A DNA stretch of 64,000 bases from CAVALG01 sp963630555 (GTDB lineage: Bacteria > Bacillota > Clostridia > Oscillospirales > Acutalibacteraceae), in contig CAVGND010000006.1 of assembly GCA_963630555.1 (NCBI GenBank), positions 8,607-72,606 of the forward strand, in the 5' to 3' direction. Below, piece by piece: positions 8,970-17,451 of this stretch. Below the pieces are notes generated by a model. That model was not told the origin of the DNA and ran no database searches. It worked only from the letters and a program-made list of their open reading frames with translations. The stretch's first letter is position 1. Each line of letters begins with the position of its first letter. A program made the position numbers and the translations under genes.

Positions 8970-8988
8970 CCCGTCGGGCAGGTGCAAA

Positions 8989-9921
8989 ATGGATATTTTA
9001 AGATTTTTAGAGGGTTTGCGCACCCCGTTTTTTGACCGGTTTTTTTCGCTTATCACCGTAATGGGCGAAAGCGTGGCTGCTATTGTCGTTATGCTGCCCG
9101 TGTTTTGGTGCATAAATAAATCGCTCGGTTATTATATGATATACACCTCCTGCTTCGGCATGGGGATAAACCAGTTTTTAAAGGGGATTTTCAAGGTCCC
9201 GCGCCCGTGGGTCAAGGATAAGAATTTTACAATTGTCGAAAGTGCAAGGGCAGCCGCAACAGGGTACTCTTTCCCAAGCGGCCACACCGCAAACGCTGCG
9301 GCTGTGTTCGGCAGCCTTAGCACCGCCGTGCGTAAAAAACGGGCCAAAGTGCTGCTGTGGGCGGCAATCGCGTTAATCGCCTTTTCACGGCTTTATCTCG
9401 GTGTTCATTCGCCTGCGGACGTTGCCTTTTCCCTTGTGATAACCGTGCTGCTTTTAGCGGTTATGCATTTTGTTTTAAAGGCGGCGCAGTCACGCCCCGC
9501 AGTTTTTACGCTGCTTAATATAGCGCTTGCTTTGCTGGCGATAGGGCTTGTTATTTATTGCGAAACCGCCGAAAAAAATGACGAATTTGCCAAACAGGGG
9601 CTTAAAAATGCGTATGTAATGGCAGGCGTTTCGCTCGGCGTATGCGTTGCCGAATTTTGCGACCGTAAATTCACAAAATTCTCGGTAAATGCGCCGATAG
9701 CCGTGCAGTTTTTCAAAATAACAGTCGGTATAGCGTTGGTGCTTTTGATAAAAACGGTCTTGAAACAACCGCTTTACGCGTTGGGCATAGGCAATTACCG
9801 CGCCGACGCGATACGTTATTTTATCCTTATAATCTTTGCCGCCGCCGTTTGGCCGGCAACCTTCGGCTTCTGGAACGGGTGCTACGGCAAAATCATGCGC
9901 CGCCGCAAGGCCGACGCATAA
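8989..9921 (+). CDS. PAP2-family membrane phosphatase
   Basis: Three acid-phosphatase motifs are visible in order: KGIFKVPRPW (KX6RP), YSFPSGHTANA (PSGH) and SRLYLGVHSPADV (SRX5HX3D). They sit between membrane helices of a 310-residue protein. Family members dephosphorylate lipid pyrophosphates or phosphatidic/phosphatidylglycerol phosphates on the outer face of the membrane; undecaprenyl pyrophosphate is the natural guess beside a glycan exporter. The C-terminal half holds four further hydrophobic segments, longer than the minimal BcrC type. It follows the ABC ATPase gene by 19 bp and ends the operon before a strong terminator. Confidence 0.88.
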   Translation: MDILRFLEGLRTPFFDRFFSLITVMGESVAAIVVMLPVFWCINKSLGYYMIYTSCFGMGINQFLKGIFKVPRPWVKDKNFTIVESARAAATGYSFPSGHTANAAAVFGSLSTAVRKKRAKVLLWAAIALIAFSRLYLGVHSPADVAFSLVITVLLLAVMHFVLKAAQSRPAVFTLLNIALALLAIGLVIYCETAEKNDEFAKQGLKNAYVMAGVSLGVCVAEFCDRKFTKFSVNAPIAVQFFKITVGIALVLLIKTVLKQPLYALGIGNYRADAIRYFILIIFAAAVWPATFGFWNGCYGKIMRRRKADA

Positions 9922-9957
9922 ACAAATTTAATAAAACGCACTTCAGGTGCAATGCGG

Positions 9958-9994
9958 GCAGTGCCGAAACCTCAGGGTTTCGGCACTGCTTTTC
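9958..9994 (+). terminator. Rho-independent terminator
   Basis: A perfect 14-bp stem (9958-9971 with 9976-9989) with a TCAG loop is followed by TTTT. It closes the 5.05-9.9 kb transcription unit. Confidence 0.9.
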
Positions 9995-10014
9995 GCCTTG
10001 TTTTGCACGCCGTT

Positions 10015-11100
10015 TTACATTATCCGCTCGGAGAATATATCCGCCGAAACGCTGTCGTACAGCCTGTTTATTGCGGTAAAATCCACCGCATCACAATACT
10101 GTTTTTCAAGTTCATCGTGCAGCGATTTGCATTTTTTCATAACCTCGGCGGCGCTTTTCTCAAGTTCTGCCGCTGTTCTGTAACCGAAGTTTATCAGTTC
10201 TTTGTTTATATTTTCCCCGTTTAAAAACCGCTTTGCGTGTATTTGCCGTTTGCAGCCGGGCACGGTTTTGCGTGTTCCCGTCACTACGGCAACCCCCGCC
10301 TGCGGTATTATAATGTGCCTCAAGCAGCGGTCGGGCAGCAGAGGGTCGGGGCAGAGAATAAAATCGTACCCTCTTTCCTCGGCGGCTTTTGCTATTCCGC
10401 TTATAACCGCGTCGGCAGCGATGCCGTAACGGTCGTCTATCACGGTTATGTCACTCACCATCCGTGACGGTGCGTCGCCGAAAAATATGTTCCCTTTGCA
10501 GGTAAGTCCGTCTAAAAAAGCGGTCACACTGCGGTGTTTGCCGTTTCCCGTCTGCGGCAGATGCCTGCGTGCGAAATTTCGGCAAAAAGACGCCGCCTTA
10601 CCTTTATCTATGCAGGCACCGAGCGGTACAAAGGCAGACTTTTTAAGCGCTGCCGCCGCCGCTGTGTAGCGATATACAAGCCGATAATTTTCGGATATTC
10701 GGCGCTTGATATCAATAATGTCGTTTCTGCGGCGGCGAAGTTTTCGGTAGTCGAACGCATCGCCGAAATTTACCGTTCGTTCAACACAGCCGATATTTTC
10801 GCCCTCAACAATATGCGGCGCCGTCCCGTCCATTATCACGGTCGATATTTCGGGTATAATAACCGCATCAAGCGAGTCGGGGTCGCCAGTGCAGGGGCTT
10901 ATTATCGGCAAAAAACCCCGTTCGGTCGCTTCGGCGGCTATTTTTTTCATAAATGTGGATTTCCCTGTGCCGGGGCCGCCCTTGATTATGTGCGCAACCC
11001 ATCCGCTGCCGCCGTCATATACCGAGCCGAATTTTGAAATAAATCCGCTGCCCGAATTACAGCCCAAAAACACCTTCGGAAGTAAAGTTATGTCAGCCAT
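10015..11100 (-). CDS. PRK06851-like P-loop ATPase of unknown role
   Basis: The 361-residue protein has a good Walker A motif, GGPGTGKSTF, at residues 41-50, preceded by IIK. Overall it resembles the PRK06851 family of clostridial and bacillar P-loop proteins, which carry two related nucleotide-binding halves. In the second half (from about residue 200, NIFFGDAP and following) the expected second P-loop is not recognisable, so only one nucleotide site seems functional. Family function is not established. The gene stands alone, convergent with the PAP2 operon and followed upstream by a long repeat-rich gap. Confidence 0.65.
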   Translation of the reverse strand: MADITLLPKVFLGCNSGSGFISKFGSVYDGGSGWVAHIIKGGPGTGKSTFMKKIAAEATERGFLPIISPCTGDPDSLDAVIIPEISTVIMDGTAPHIVEGENIGCVERTVNFGDAFDYRKLRRRRNDIIDIKRRISENYRLVYRYTAAAAALKKSAFVPLGACIDKGKAASFCRNFARRHLPQTGNGKHRSVTAFLDGLTCKGNIFFGDAPSRMVSDITVIDDRYGIAADAVISGIAKAAEERGYDFILCPDPLLPDRCLRHIIIPQAGVAVVTGTRKTVPGCKRQIHAKRFLNGENINKELINFGYRTAAELEKSAAEVMKKCKSLHDELEKQYCDAVDFTAINRLYDSVSADIFSERIM

Positions 11101-11329
11101 ATTCCCACCTCAAAATCAAAAAATCAGTTCGGTTTTTAAGTCGGGTAACCGTTCCCATACTATTATTTCCCGTTTTTTGTTGTATTGCCGCCTTTTTTTC
11201 GCCGCAGTAATTTAAAAATGTCGGCTTGATTCATACAAAACAATCGAAGTAGCGGCAAGCGGAATACTCCGATTGCTTTGTCTACGGTATATTTTATTCC
11301 GCTTCCCGCCGTAATGATACAGATTATTA

Positions 11330-11702
11330 AAATTAAAATCCGCCGGCAGGGGTGGAGCCAAAGGCGGTAAACCGCCGAATAGCGGACGGTAGTTAGGGGA
11401 TAGACAATAGTTTGTTCCTGCTGTTGGTTTTTTCTCTCCCTCAGTCAAAAATCAAAGATTTTTGCCAGCTCCCCCGTCAGGTGGAGCCAAGGGCGGCGCT
11501 GCCGCCGAATGGATAACGGAAATCGGTTACAGCTAAGGGCGGACAAACCGCCGTCGGTTTACCGTCAAGCGGAGGCAGGAGTTTGAGAACTGCCGTCAGC
11601 AGTCCGGTAAAGCCAAGGGTTTAACCCTACCGCCGACCTGTCAAATCGCCGTCTGCCGCATCCGATGTCCGATATCCGATGTCCGATATCCGATGTCCGA
11701 TA
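11330..11702. repeat. Repeat-rich spacer, heptamer-array element copy B
   Basis: The 762-bp gap 11101-11862 contains no credible gene. It holds three iterations of the CCCGTCAGGTGGAGCCAAGG-type module near 11.34, 11.48 and 11.57 kb. The middle one is preceded by the CTCTCCCTCAGTCAAA box and an AATC/GATT-type hairpin, as in the other copies. The right end is a six-unit array of 7-mers, alternating TCCGATG and TCCGATA (11661-11702), a variant of the TAGACRT units elsewhere. Several GGCGG/CCGCC hairpins lie between. An open frame through 11212-11448 is a product of this repeat. Confidence 0.65.
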
Positions 11703-11814
11703 TCCGTCATTTCAATCACAGCCAAAGCGTTTCCGCGGCGTGAAAGTGAGCAAAACCGATTTTTTTAATTTTAAAAAATATTAAAACCGCATATATCGGG
11801 CATAATTCTATTAG

Positions 11815-11833
11815 TGTTACATTGACGGTAACA
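11815..11833. promoter_or_regulatory. Inverted repeat upstream of mglB, candidate operator
   Basis: TGTTAC and GTAACA are separated by 7 bp and lie 30 bp before the mglB start codon, downstream of a CATAAT -10-like box at about 11801. Position and symmetry fit a repressor site for the sugar operon; the regulator is not in the window. Confidence 0.35.
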
Positions 11834-11862
11834 AATCTGACAATATTTTCGGAGGAACTGAA

Positions 11863-12927
11863 ATGAAAAAAATTCTTGCTTTTATATTAGCGGTAGGATG
11901 CCTTTTGTGGCTTGCCGGCTGCGGCAATTCGGGCGAAAATGCCGGCGGCGAAATATCGGTGTTTTATTATACTTACAGCGACACCTATATTTCAAGCGTG
12001 CGCACGGCGATGGACAAACTGCTTAAAAAGAACGGGTACAGTTTTAATAACTATGACGCCAACGGCAACCAGACAACACAGACGGAGCAGGTAACCACGG
12101 CGCTTGCCAAAGGTTCAAAATTATTGATAGTCAACATTGTTGATACGGGTTCAAACGACGCGGCGCAAAATATAATCGACCGAGCAAAAGCGAAGAATGT
12201 TCCGGTTATTTTCTTTAACCGCTCGGTTGAAGAATCGGTTATTACAAGTTATGACAAGTGCGCCTTTATAGGAACGGATTACGAAATGGCAGGGCATATG
12301 CAGGGCGAAATGATAGGCGACTATGTCGGGAAAAATTTTGACGATATAGACCTTAACGGCGACGGTAAGATAAGTTACGTTATGTTTAAAGGGCAGGAAG
12401 GCAATATGGAGGCAATCGCCCGAACGAGATACGGCGTTGAAGACGCCGACAAGGTTTTGAAGGAGGCAGGAAAACCCGACCTTGTTTTTTACGATCCGTC
12501 AAACTCCAAAAAGTATCTTGTTGACCAGAACGGTCAATGGTCATCCGCGGCGGCGACCGATTATATGAGCACAATACTCGCGCAGTACAGCGAATCAAAC
12601 AACAATATGGTCGAACTTGTAATAGCAAATAATGACGAGATGGCGCTCGGCGCGGTGTCGGCTTTGCAGGCGGCAGGATACAACAAGGGCAAAGGAAAGA
12701 CGATACCGGTATTCGGGGTTGACGCTACCGACGCGGCAAAATCGGCAATTGAAAGCGGGAGTATGGCGGGCACCATAAAGCAGGACGGCGAAGGAATGGC
12801 GGAAGCAATCGTCACGGTTGCGGACAATCTTTTGGGCGGCAAGGATATGTTTGAGGATATTGACGGCGAGAAAATCGTCGGTAAATGGCGCATTAACATT
12901 CCGTACTCCAGATACACCGCTTCTTAA
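11863..12927 (+). CDS. mglB: Galactose-type sugar ABC transporter substrate-binding lipoprotein
   Basis: The 354-residue precursor begins with a lipoprotein signal peptide ending in the lipobox LAGC, with the cysteine at residue 20. The mature part is a periplasmic-binding-protein type I fold. The stretch DLNGDGKISYVMFKGQEGN matches the calcium-binding loop of galactose/glucose-binding MglB, and VIANNDEMALGA is the family hinge motif. It should bind galactose, glucose or a methyl-galactoside at the cell surface and deliver it to MglC/MglA. GGAGG lies 9 bases ahead of the ATG. mglA begins 24 bp downstream. Homology is strong, though the exact sugar remains inferred. Confidence 0.92.
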   Translation: MKKILAFILAVGCLLWLAGCGNSGENAGGEISVFYYTYSDTYISSVRTAMDKLLKKNGYSFNNYDANGNQTTQTEQVTTALAKGSKLLIVNIVDTGSNDAAQNIIDRAKAKNVPVIFFNRSVEESVITSYDKCAFIGTDYEMAGHMQGEMIGDYVGKNFDDIDLNGDGKISYVMFKGQEGNMEAIARTRYGVEDADKVLKEAGKPDLVFYDPSNSKKYLVDQNGQWSSAAATDYMSTILAQYSESNNNMVELVIANNDEMALGAVSALQAAGYNKGKGKTIPVFGVDATDAAKSAIESGSMAGTIKQDGEGMAEAIVTVADNLLGGKDMFEDIDGEKIVGKWRINIPYSRYTAS

Positions 12928-12951
12928 TACGGTTAAGGGGGCTTTTACGGT

Positions 12952-14469
12952 ATGGAACAAGAAAACGGCGGCAGACCCGTGCTTTTAAAAATGGAGGATA
13001 TAGACAAATCCTTCCCCGGGGTGAAGGCGCTCAGCAAAGTAAGCCTGACGGTTAAAGCCGGTACGGTGCATGCGCTTATGGGCGAAAACGGCGCAGGGAA
13101 ATCCACCCTTATGAAATGCCTTTTCGGGGTATATTCAAAGGACGGCGGCAGAATATTTTTAGAGGGCAGAGAGGTAAATTTTAAAAATTCCAAAGAGGCG
13201 CTCGAAAACGGAGTTGCAATGGTGCACCAGGAACTCAATCAGGCGCTGAAACGCAATATCATGGACAATATGTGGCTGGGGCGTTTTCCGACGGTCGCAA
13301 AGGGCGTGCCCATAACCAGCGAAAAAAAGATGTACCGTAAAACACGGGAAATTTTCGACAAACTTGAAATCAAAGCCGACCCGAAAACCGTTATGGCCCG
13401 TATGCCGGTATCACAGCGTCAGATGGTTGAAATCGCAAAAGCGGTATCTTACAACGCAAAGGTCATTGTATTTGACGAGCCGACCTCTTCACTTACGGAG
13501 GCTGAGGTCGGCCACCTTTTCAAAATCATTAACATGCTGCGCAAGCAGGGCTGCGGAATAATATATATTTCACATAAAATGGAAGAAATATTGCAGATAT
13601 CGGATGAGGTTACAATAATGCGCGACGGGCGGCACATTGCAACACGCTCCGCAAATCAGCTCACGATGAATGAGATAATACGGCTGATGGTAGGGCGTGA
13701 ACTGAGCAACCGATATCCGCCCAAAACAAACCGTGCGGGTGAAGTTTACCTTGAAGTAAGCGATTTAAGCGCGGAATATTCAAAACTGCGCGACGTGTCC
13801 TTTAAAGCGAGGCGGGGAGAGATTCTCGGCGTGGCGGGGCTTGACGGGTCGGGCAGAACCGAACTGCTTGAAACCCTTTTCGGTACAGCCGCGCGCAGGT
13901 CGGGCATTATAATGCTTAACGGGCGGCAGGTGCGCAACCGCAATTCAAGGGAATCAATTAAAAACGGATTTTCGCTTTTAACGGAAGAGCGGCGCGCAAA
14001 CGGCATATTCGGTATACTGAATATCCGCGAAAACGCGACAATATCCAGTCTTGAAAAATGCCGCACGGGGCCGTTTATAAGCAAGGCAAAACAAAAGAAA
14101 AGCACCGAGCGGTGCATAAATTCCATGCATATCAAAACGCCGACGCAGGAAACAAAAATACGCTCGCTTTCCGGCGGCAATCAGCAAAAAGTCATTTTGG
14201 GGCGCTGGCTGCTTACCGAGCCCGACGTGCTCTTACTTGACGAACCGACGCGCGGCATAGATGTCGGCGCAAAATATGAAATATATCAACTGATAATCGA
14301 ACTTGCCGAAAAAGGGAAAACCGTTATTATGGTTTCCTCCGAAATGCCGGAACTGCTCGGAGTATGTGACCGAATATTGGTTATGTCGGGCGGACGGCTT
14401 GCCGGTGAAGTTGACGCGGCGAACACGAATCAGGAAGAAATTATGACGCTCGCCGCAAAATATGTTTAG
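12952..14469 (+). CDS. mglA: Sugar ABC transporter ATP-binding protein with two nucleotide-binding domains
   Basis: This 505-residue protein has two fused ATPase domains. The first has Walker A GENGAGKST, signature VSQRQMVEIAKA and Walker B VIVFDEPTSSLTEAE. The second has the weak P-loop GLDGSGRTE usual for this family, signature LSGGNQQKV and Walker B VLLLDEPTRGIDVG. This asymmetry is the hallmark of the MglA/RbsA/XylG group. It powers import through MglC. The second domain starts near residue 265. Its stop at 14467-14469 overlaps the ribosome site of mglC, consistent with coupled translation. Confidence 0.94.
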   Translation: MEQENGGRPVLLKMEDIDKSFPGVKALSKVSLTVKAGTVHALMGENGAGKSTLMKCLFGVYSKDGGRIFLEGREVNFKNSKEALENGVAMVHQELNQALKRNIMDNMWLGRFPTVAKGVPITSEKKMYRKTREIFDKLEIKADPKTVMARMPVSQRQMVEIAKAVSYNAKVIVFDEPTSSLTEAEVGHLFKIINMLRKQGCGIIYISHKMEEILQISDEVTIMRDGRHIATRSANQLTMNEIIRLMVGRELSNRYPPKTNRAGEVYLEVSDLSAEYSKLRDVSFKARRGEILGVAGLDGSGRTELLETLFGTAARRSGIIMLNGRQVRNRNSRESIKNGFSLLTEERRANGIFGILNIRENATISSLEKCRTGPFISKAKQKKSTERCINSMHIKTPTQETKIRSLSGGNQQKVILGRWLLTEPDVLLLDEPTRGIDVGAKYEIYQLIIELAEKGKTVIMVSSEMPELLGVCDRILVMSGGRLAGEVDAANTNQEEIMTLAAKYV

Positions 14470-14480
14470 GAGTGAAACCG

Positions 14481-15563
14481 ATGTCAGACTCGAACAACAA
14501 AGGTAAAAAACCGGCGGGAAAACAGGCAGCATTTATGGGTATGGATGCACACGCCAAAAGGCGCGCCGCCGGTGATTTTATTCTGAACAACGCAATGTAT
14601 ATTATAATATTCGCATCCATCGTATTTATTGCCGTAAAGGTTCCGGCTTTTATCTCCGTTTCGTCGGTTATAAATATCATATCGCTTACGGCGGCAAAAC
14701 TGCCGATCGCGCTCGGAATAGGCGGGGCGATAGTTTTAACCGGTACCGATATTTCGGCAGGGCGCGCCGTGGGTCTTACCGCATGTATTGCGGCTTCGCT
14801 TCTGCAATCGGTCGGATATGCGAATAAAATATTCCCCTCCGTCGGCGTAGTGCCGCTCTGGCTGGTTCTTTTGGCGGTTATAGCCGTGGGCGCGCTGATA
14901 GGACTTGTAAACGGATTTTTTGTTGCCAAATTTAAACTCCACCCGTTTATCGTAACCCTTTCAACGCAACTTATCGTTTTCGGACTTGTGCTTATGTATC
15001 TTATGATAGGCGGAAATAACGGTCAGACCATTTCGGGACTTGACCCTTCTTACACAAATTTCGTGCGCGGCACACTTTTTACCGTGGGTAATGTAGCCGT
15101 CCCCAAATACGTGCTTTATTCGGCGGTTTTAACCGCGCTTATGTGGGTAATATGGAACAAGACGAAATTCGGTAAGAATATGTTTGCCGTAGGCTCGAAT
15201 GAAGAAGCAGCCAACGTTTCCGGCGTTAATGTTTTCCGAACGATCGTGCTTGTTTTCGTCCTTGCGGGCGCTATGTACGGTATAACCGGGTTTATAGAGG
15301 GCGCGAGGATAGCCTCCTGCTCCGCCAATACGGGGCTTAATTATGAGTCGGACGCTATAGCGGCGTGCGTTATCGGCGGCGTTTCATTTGTCGGCGGTAC
15401 GGGTAAAATAAGCGGTATCGTAATAGGCGTTTTCCTTCTGCAGATAATTTTTGTCGGGCTTAATTTTCTGTCGGTTGACGCCAATATGCTTTATGTAATC
15501 AAAGGCCTAATTATCCTTGTCGCCTGCGCTGTTGATATGCGTAAATATCTGGCGCGTAAATAA
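14481..15563 (+). CDS. mglC: Galactose-type sugar ABC transporter permease
   Basis: The 360-residue polytopic protein belongs to the RbsC/MglC permease family, with the landmark GGAIVLTGTDISAGRAVGL and a late VIGGVSFVGGTGKISG motif. I chose the ATG at 14481 because AGGAG lies 8 bases upstream; a GTG nine bases earlier overlaps that site. It forms the membrane channel with MglA and receives sugar from MglB. A short positively charged N-terminal extension of about 30 residues precedes the first span. Together with the two preceding genes it completes a standard importer. Confidence 0.93.
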   Translation: MSDSNNKGKKPAGKQAAFMGMDAHAKRRAAGDFILNNAMYIIIFASIVFIAVKVPAFISVSSVINIISLTAAKLPIALGIGGAIVLTGTDISAGRAVGLTACIAASLLQSVGYANKIFPSVGVVPLWLVLLAVIAVGALIGLVNGFFVAKFKLHPFIVTLSTQLIVFGLVLMYLMIGGNNGQTISGLDPSYTNFVRGTLFTVGNVAVPKYVLYSAVLTALMWVIWNKTKFGKNMFAVGSNEEAANVSGVNVFRTIVLVFVLAGAMYGITGFIEGARIASCSANTGLNYESDAIAACVIGGVSFVGGTGKISGIVIGVFLLQIIFVGLNFLSVDANMLYVIKGLIILVACAVDMRKYLARK

Positions 15564-15582
15564 TCCGAAAGGCGTGAGCAGC

Positions 15583-15723
15583 GTGGAAGATAAAAAGGTA
15601 AAAAGCGGCGGACTGTATAAAAATGTCAGCATGTCGCTTCGCACCGCGAATATATTAACGGCGGCAGGCTGTATAATTCTGTTTGCCGTTATTATGTGGG
15701 CGATACTAGACGCTAGACTGTAG
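15583..15723 (+). CDS. Small single-span membrane protein whose C-terminus runs into a repeat array
   Basis: A 46-codon frame starts at a GTG at 15583, about 10 bases after AAAGG; a second GTG at 15574 is the alternative. It encodes a charged N-terminus and one hydrophobic helix (TAAGCIILFAVIMWAIL). The last few codons and the TAG stop come from the heptamer array that begins at 15707, so the native end may have been replaced. It follows mglC by 19 bp and is probably co-transcribed. Its function is unknown, and I do not recognise a family. Confidence 0.5.
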   Translation: MEDKKVKSGGLYKNVSMSLRTANILTAAGCIILFAVIMWAILDARL

Positions 15724-15890
15724 ACGTTAGACGTTAGACACTAGACGTTAGACACTAGACATTAGATGTGGAAAGCGGTAGTTTTGATAACAGACAGTTG
15801 ATTGTTCTTACAGTTAGCTATTTTCTCTCCCACAGTCAAAACCTACGGTTTTGCCAGCCCCCTCGTCAGAGGGGGCCAAGGGCGGCGCAA
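15707..15890. repeat. Heptamer-array repeat element, copy C
   Basis: Nine consecutive units (15707-15770) follow the pattern TAGACGT/TAGACTG/TAGACAC and end with TAGATGTG. Next come the conserved blocks GCGGTAGTTTTGATAACAGA, CAGT, CTCTCCCACAGTCAAA, a short inverted repeat around a GGTTTTGCC segment and CTCGTCAGAGGGGGCCAAGG. Unlike copy A, I see no right-hand inverted array, so this copy looks one-ended. It lies between the small membrane gene and the next promoter. Confidence 0.7.
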
Positions 15891-15951
15891 ACCCCACGGA
15901 TTATTACGAAAAAATTAAAAAAATCGCCCCGAAAATTTTTTAATAAAAGGC

Positions 15952-15980
15952 TTGACAAACCTCGCTTTAGGGTGTATTAT
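15952..15980 (+). promoter_or_regulatory. Strong sigma-A promoter
   Basis: TTGACA at 15952 and TATTAT at 15975 are 17 bp apart, about 75 bp ahead of the small gene at 16058. Confidence 0.75.
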
Positions 15981-16057
15981 AATAATAACGAACATTTGTT
16001 CGGCAAACGCTTTTAGTTGTCTGTTCCGCTTTGTCGGGCGGAAGGAAGGGGATTTTT

Positions 16058-16255
16058 ATGACTTGGTTTATGGTATCTTCCGCATTGGAAATTATTGTTG
16101 CGGCTTTTATAATTTTCGGGCTTTTTAATGAAGAAAAACTTATCAGTTTTGAAGATAAGATAATTGACCTTTTCCGCTCAAAGGGTTCGGGCAACCGTGG
16201 CGGCAGCGGCTGCTCAAAATATATTGCGGACAAACGCAAAAAATCGGGCTGCTGA
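16058..16255 (+). CDS. Small membrane protein of unknown function
   Basis: The frame encodes 65 residues: an N-terminal hydrophobic helix (FMVSSALEIIVAAFIIFGLF), an amphipathic charged segment (NEEKLISFEDKIIDLFR) and a glycine-, lysine- and cysteine-rich tail with two cysteines. I chose the ATG at 16058 because it follows GGAAGGGGA. Small proteins with this plan occur in clostridia, but I cannot name a function. It has its own strong promoter and a terminator about 80 bp after its stop, so it is a monocistronic unit. Confidence 0.65.
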   Translation: MTWFMVSSALEIIVAAFIIFGLFNEEKLISFEDKIIDLFRSKGSGNRGGSGCSKYIADKRKKSGC

Positions 16256-16335
16256 CGCCGCGGCGATTCAGCACCCGACCGCATAAGCCGCATAATGCAA
16301 ATAAATATAAGCCGCACAATGTAAAAATAATAAAT

Positions 16336-16376
16336 GCAGGGACAGCCTTACACGGCTGCCCCTGCGTGTTTTTTAT
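16336..16376 (+). terminator. Rho-independent terminator
   Basis: GCAGGG-A-CAGCC pairs with GGCTG-C-CCCTGC across a short loop (16336-16365), with one internal mismatch, followed by GTGTTTTTTAT. It ends the small-protein transcript and lies between convergent genes. Confidence 0.75.
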
Positions 16377-16385
16377 ATTCGTCGA

Positions 16386-17312
16386 TTAAATTGAAAAATA
16401 CTGCCCTACCGTTCTTGTGAGGGTGTTTTTTCTGAAATCGTATTTGCGTATGGTTTTGATTTTTTTAAGTTTTGAGCCGTGTGCAAGTGCAGCATACGCC
16501 GCAACGGTTTCGCGCTGTTTCGGTGTCAGTTTATCGCCGTACAGGCGAAGCAGTTCGTTTGCCTGCGCAAAGGCGGCGCGGTAGTTTGCCGCCGTTTGTT
16601 TTCTTGTTTTGATTTTTCTTACTATAAATTCCGTGCCCGTTGCTTTTTTTGCACCGACCTGATTGTCGCCGTGCTGGCAATAGAGCATTGTCGGTTCGTC
16701 AAGATAATCGGTTTTACCAAACGCCGCCGCAAGCAGCGCAAGCCACCAATCGTGCATAGCGCAGGAGTCGGGCACATTTTTTGCAAGATTTAAAAGGCCG
16801 CGGTTTATCATAACGGTACAGCCGGTAACATTATTCTGAACCAGCAGATTATTTAAAGCGCTGCGTTCGGGTGAAATCGCCTGAAATTTAAAAAACGACG
16901 GCGCAATAATATTCAGTTCGGCGTCCGCTACCGAAAGGTCGGTATGTATAAGAACGGGAGTCTGCTTATCGCCGTTTTCGGTTTTAAGCATTTTTTCAAA
17001 TGTTTTTTGGATTTTATCGGGCAGCCAGTAATCGTCCTGGTCGCAGAACATTACATAATCATCATTGACAGCCTTTATCAGTTCAAAAAAATTACGGCAG
17101 GCGCTGCCCGTAGGTTCGCCCTGCAAAACGGTTATTTGCGAATACCTGTCGGCGTATTCTTCCGCTATTTTCAGCGAATTATCGGTTGAGCCGTCATCCC
17201 TGATTAAAATATTGAAATTTTTAAAACCGCCGCCGAGTACGGAGTCAAGTTGGCGGGCAAGATATTTTTCGCCGTTATAAACCGCAAGGAGTATAGTTAC
17301 CAATAAATTCAC
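16386..17312 (-). CDS. GT2-family glycosyltransferase (rhamnosyltransferase-like)
   Basis: The 308-residue protein opens with the GT-A motif VTILLAVYNGEKYLARQLDS, has DDGSTDNS for nucleotide-sugar binding and a CDQDDYW motif (the metal-binding DXD region). These mark the group usually annotated as rhamnosyltransferases acting in surface polysaccharide synthesis. The conserved HDWWLALLAAAFG segment is also typical. There is no membrane span, so it should act on the cytoplasmic face of the membrane. Donor and acceptor cannot be told. It stands alone on the minus strand, divergent from the phosphatase gene. Confidence 0.87.
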   Translation of the reverse strand: MNLLVTILLAVYNGEKYLARQLDSVLGGGFKNFNILIRDDGSTDNSLKIAEEYADRYSQITVLQGEPTGSACRNFFELIKAVNDDYVMFCDQDDYWLPDKIQKTFEKMLKTENGDKQTPVLIHTDLSVADAELNIIAPSFFKFQAISPERSALNNLLVQNNVTGCTVMINRGLLNLAKNVPDSCAMHDWWLALLAAAFGKTDYLDEPTMLYCQHGDNQVGAKKATGTEFIVRKIKTRKQTAANYRAAFAQANELLRLYGDKLTPKQRETVAAYAALAHGSKLKKIKTIRKYDFRKNTLTRTVGQYFSI

Positions 17313-17392
17313 TTCTTCCGCTGTTTTTTATTATTGTACCACCGCGCCGCCCCCACCGCAAGAAAAAGTTTGATATTATATCGGCGTTGCTA

Positions 17393-17422
17393 TTGCAATG
17401 GTGCGGTTTTCTGTTGTATAAT
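17393..17422 (+). promoter_or_regulatory. Sigma-A-type promoter
   Basis: TTGCAA at 17393 and TATAAT at 17417 are 18 bp apart, 30 bp before the histidine-phosphatase start codon. Confidence 0.65.
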
Positions 17423-17451
17423 AACACTATAAATGTACAAAGAGGTATTGT

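Noticed and set aside
11212..11448. 78-codon open frame on the minus strand
   Set aside because: It is made of repeat-module sequence (proline-rich product of the GGTGGAGCCAAGG block), and no ribosome site is convincing.
14472..14480. GTG at 14472 as the mglC start
   Set aside because: It overlaps the AGGAG ribosome site, while the ATG at 14481 is correctly spaced from it.
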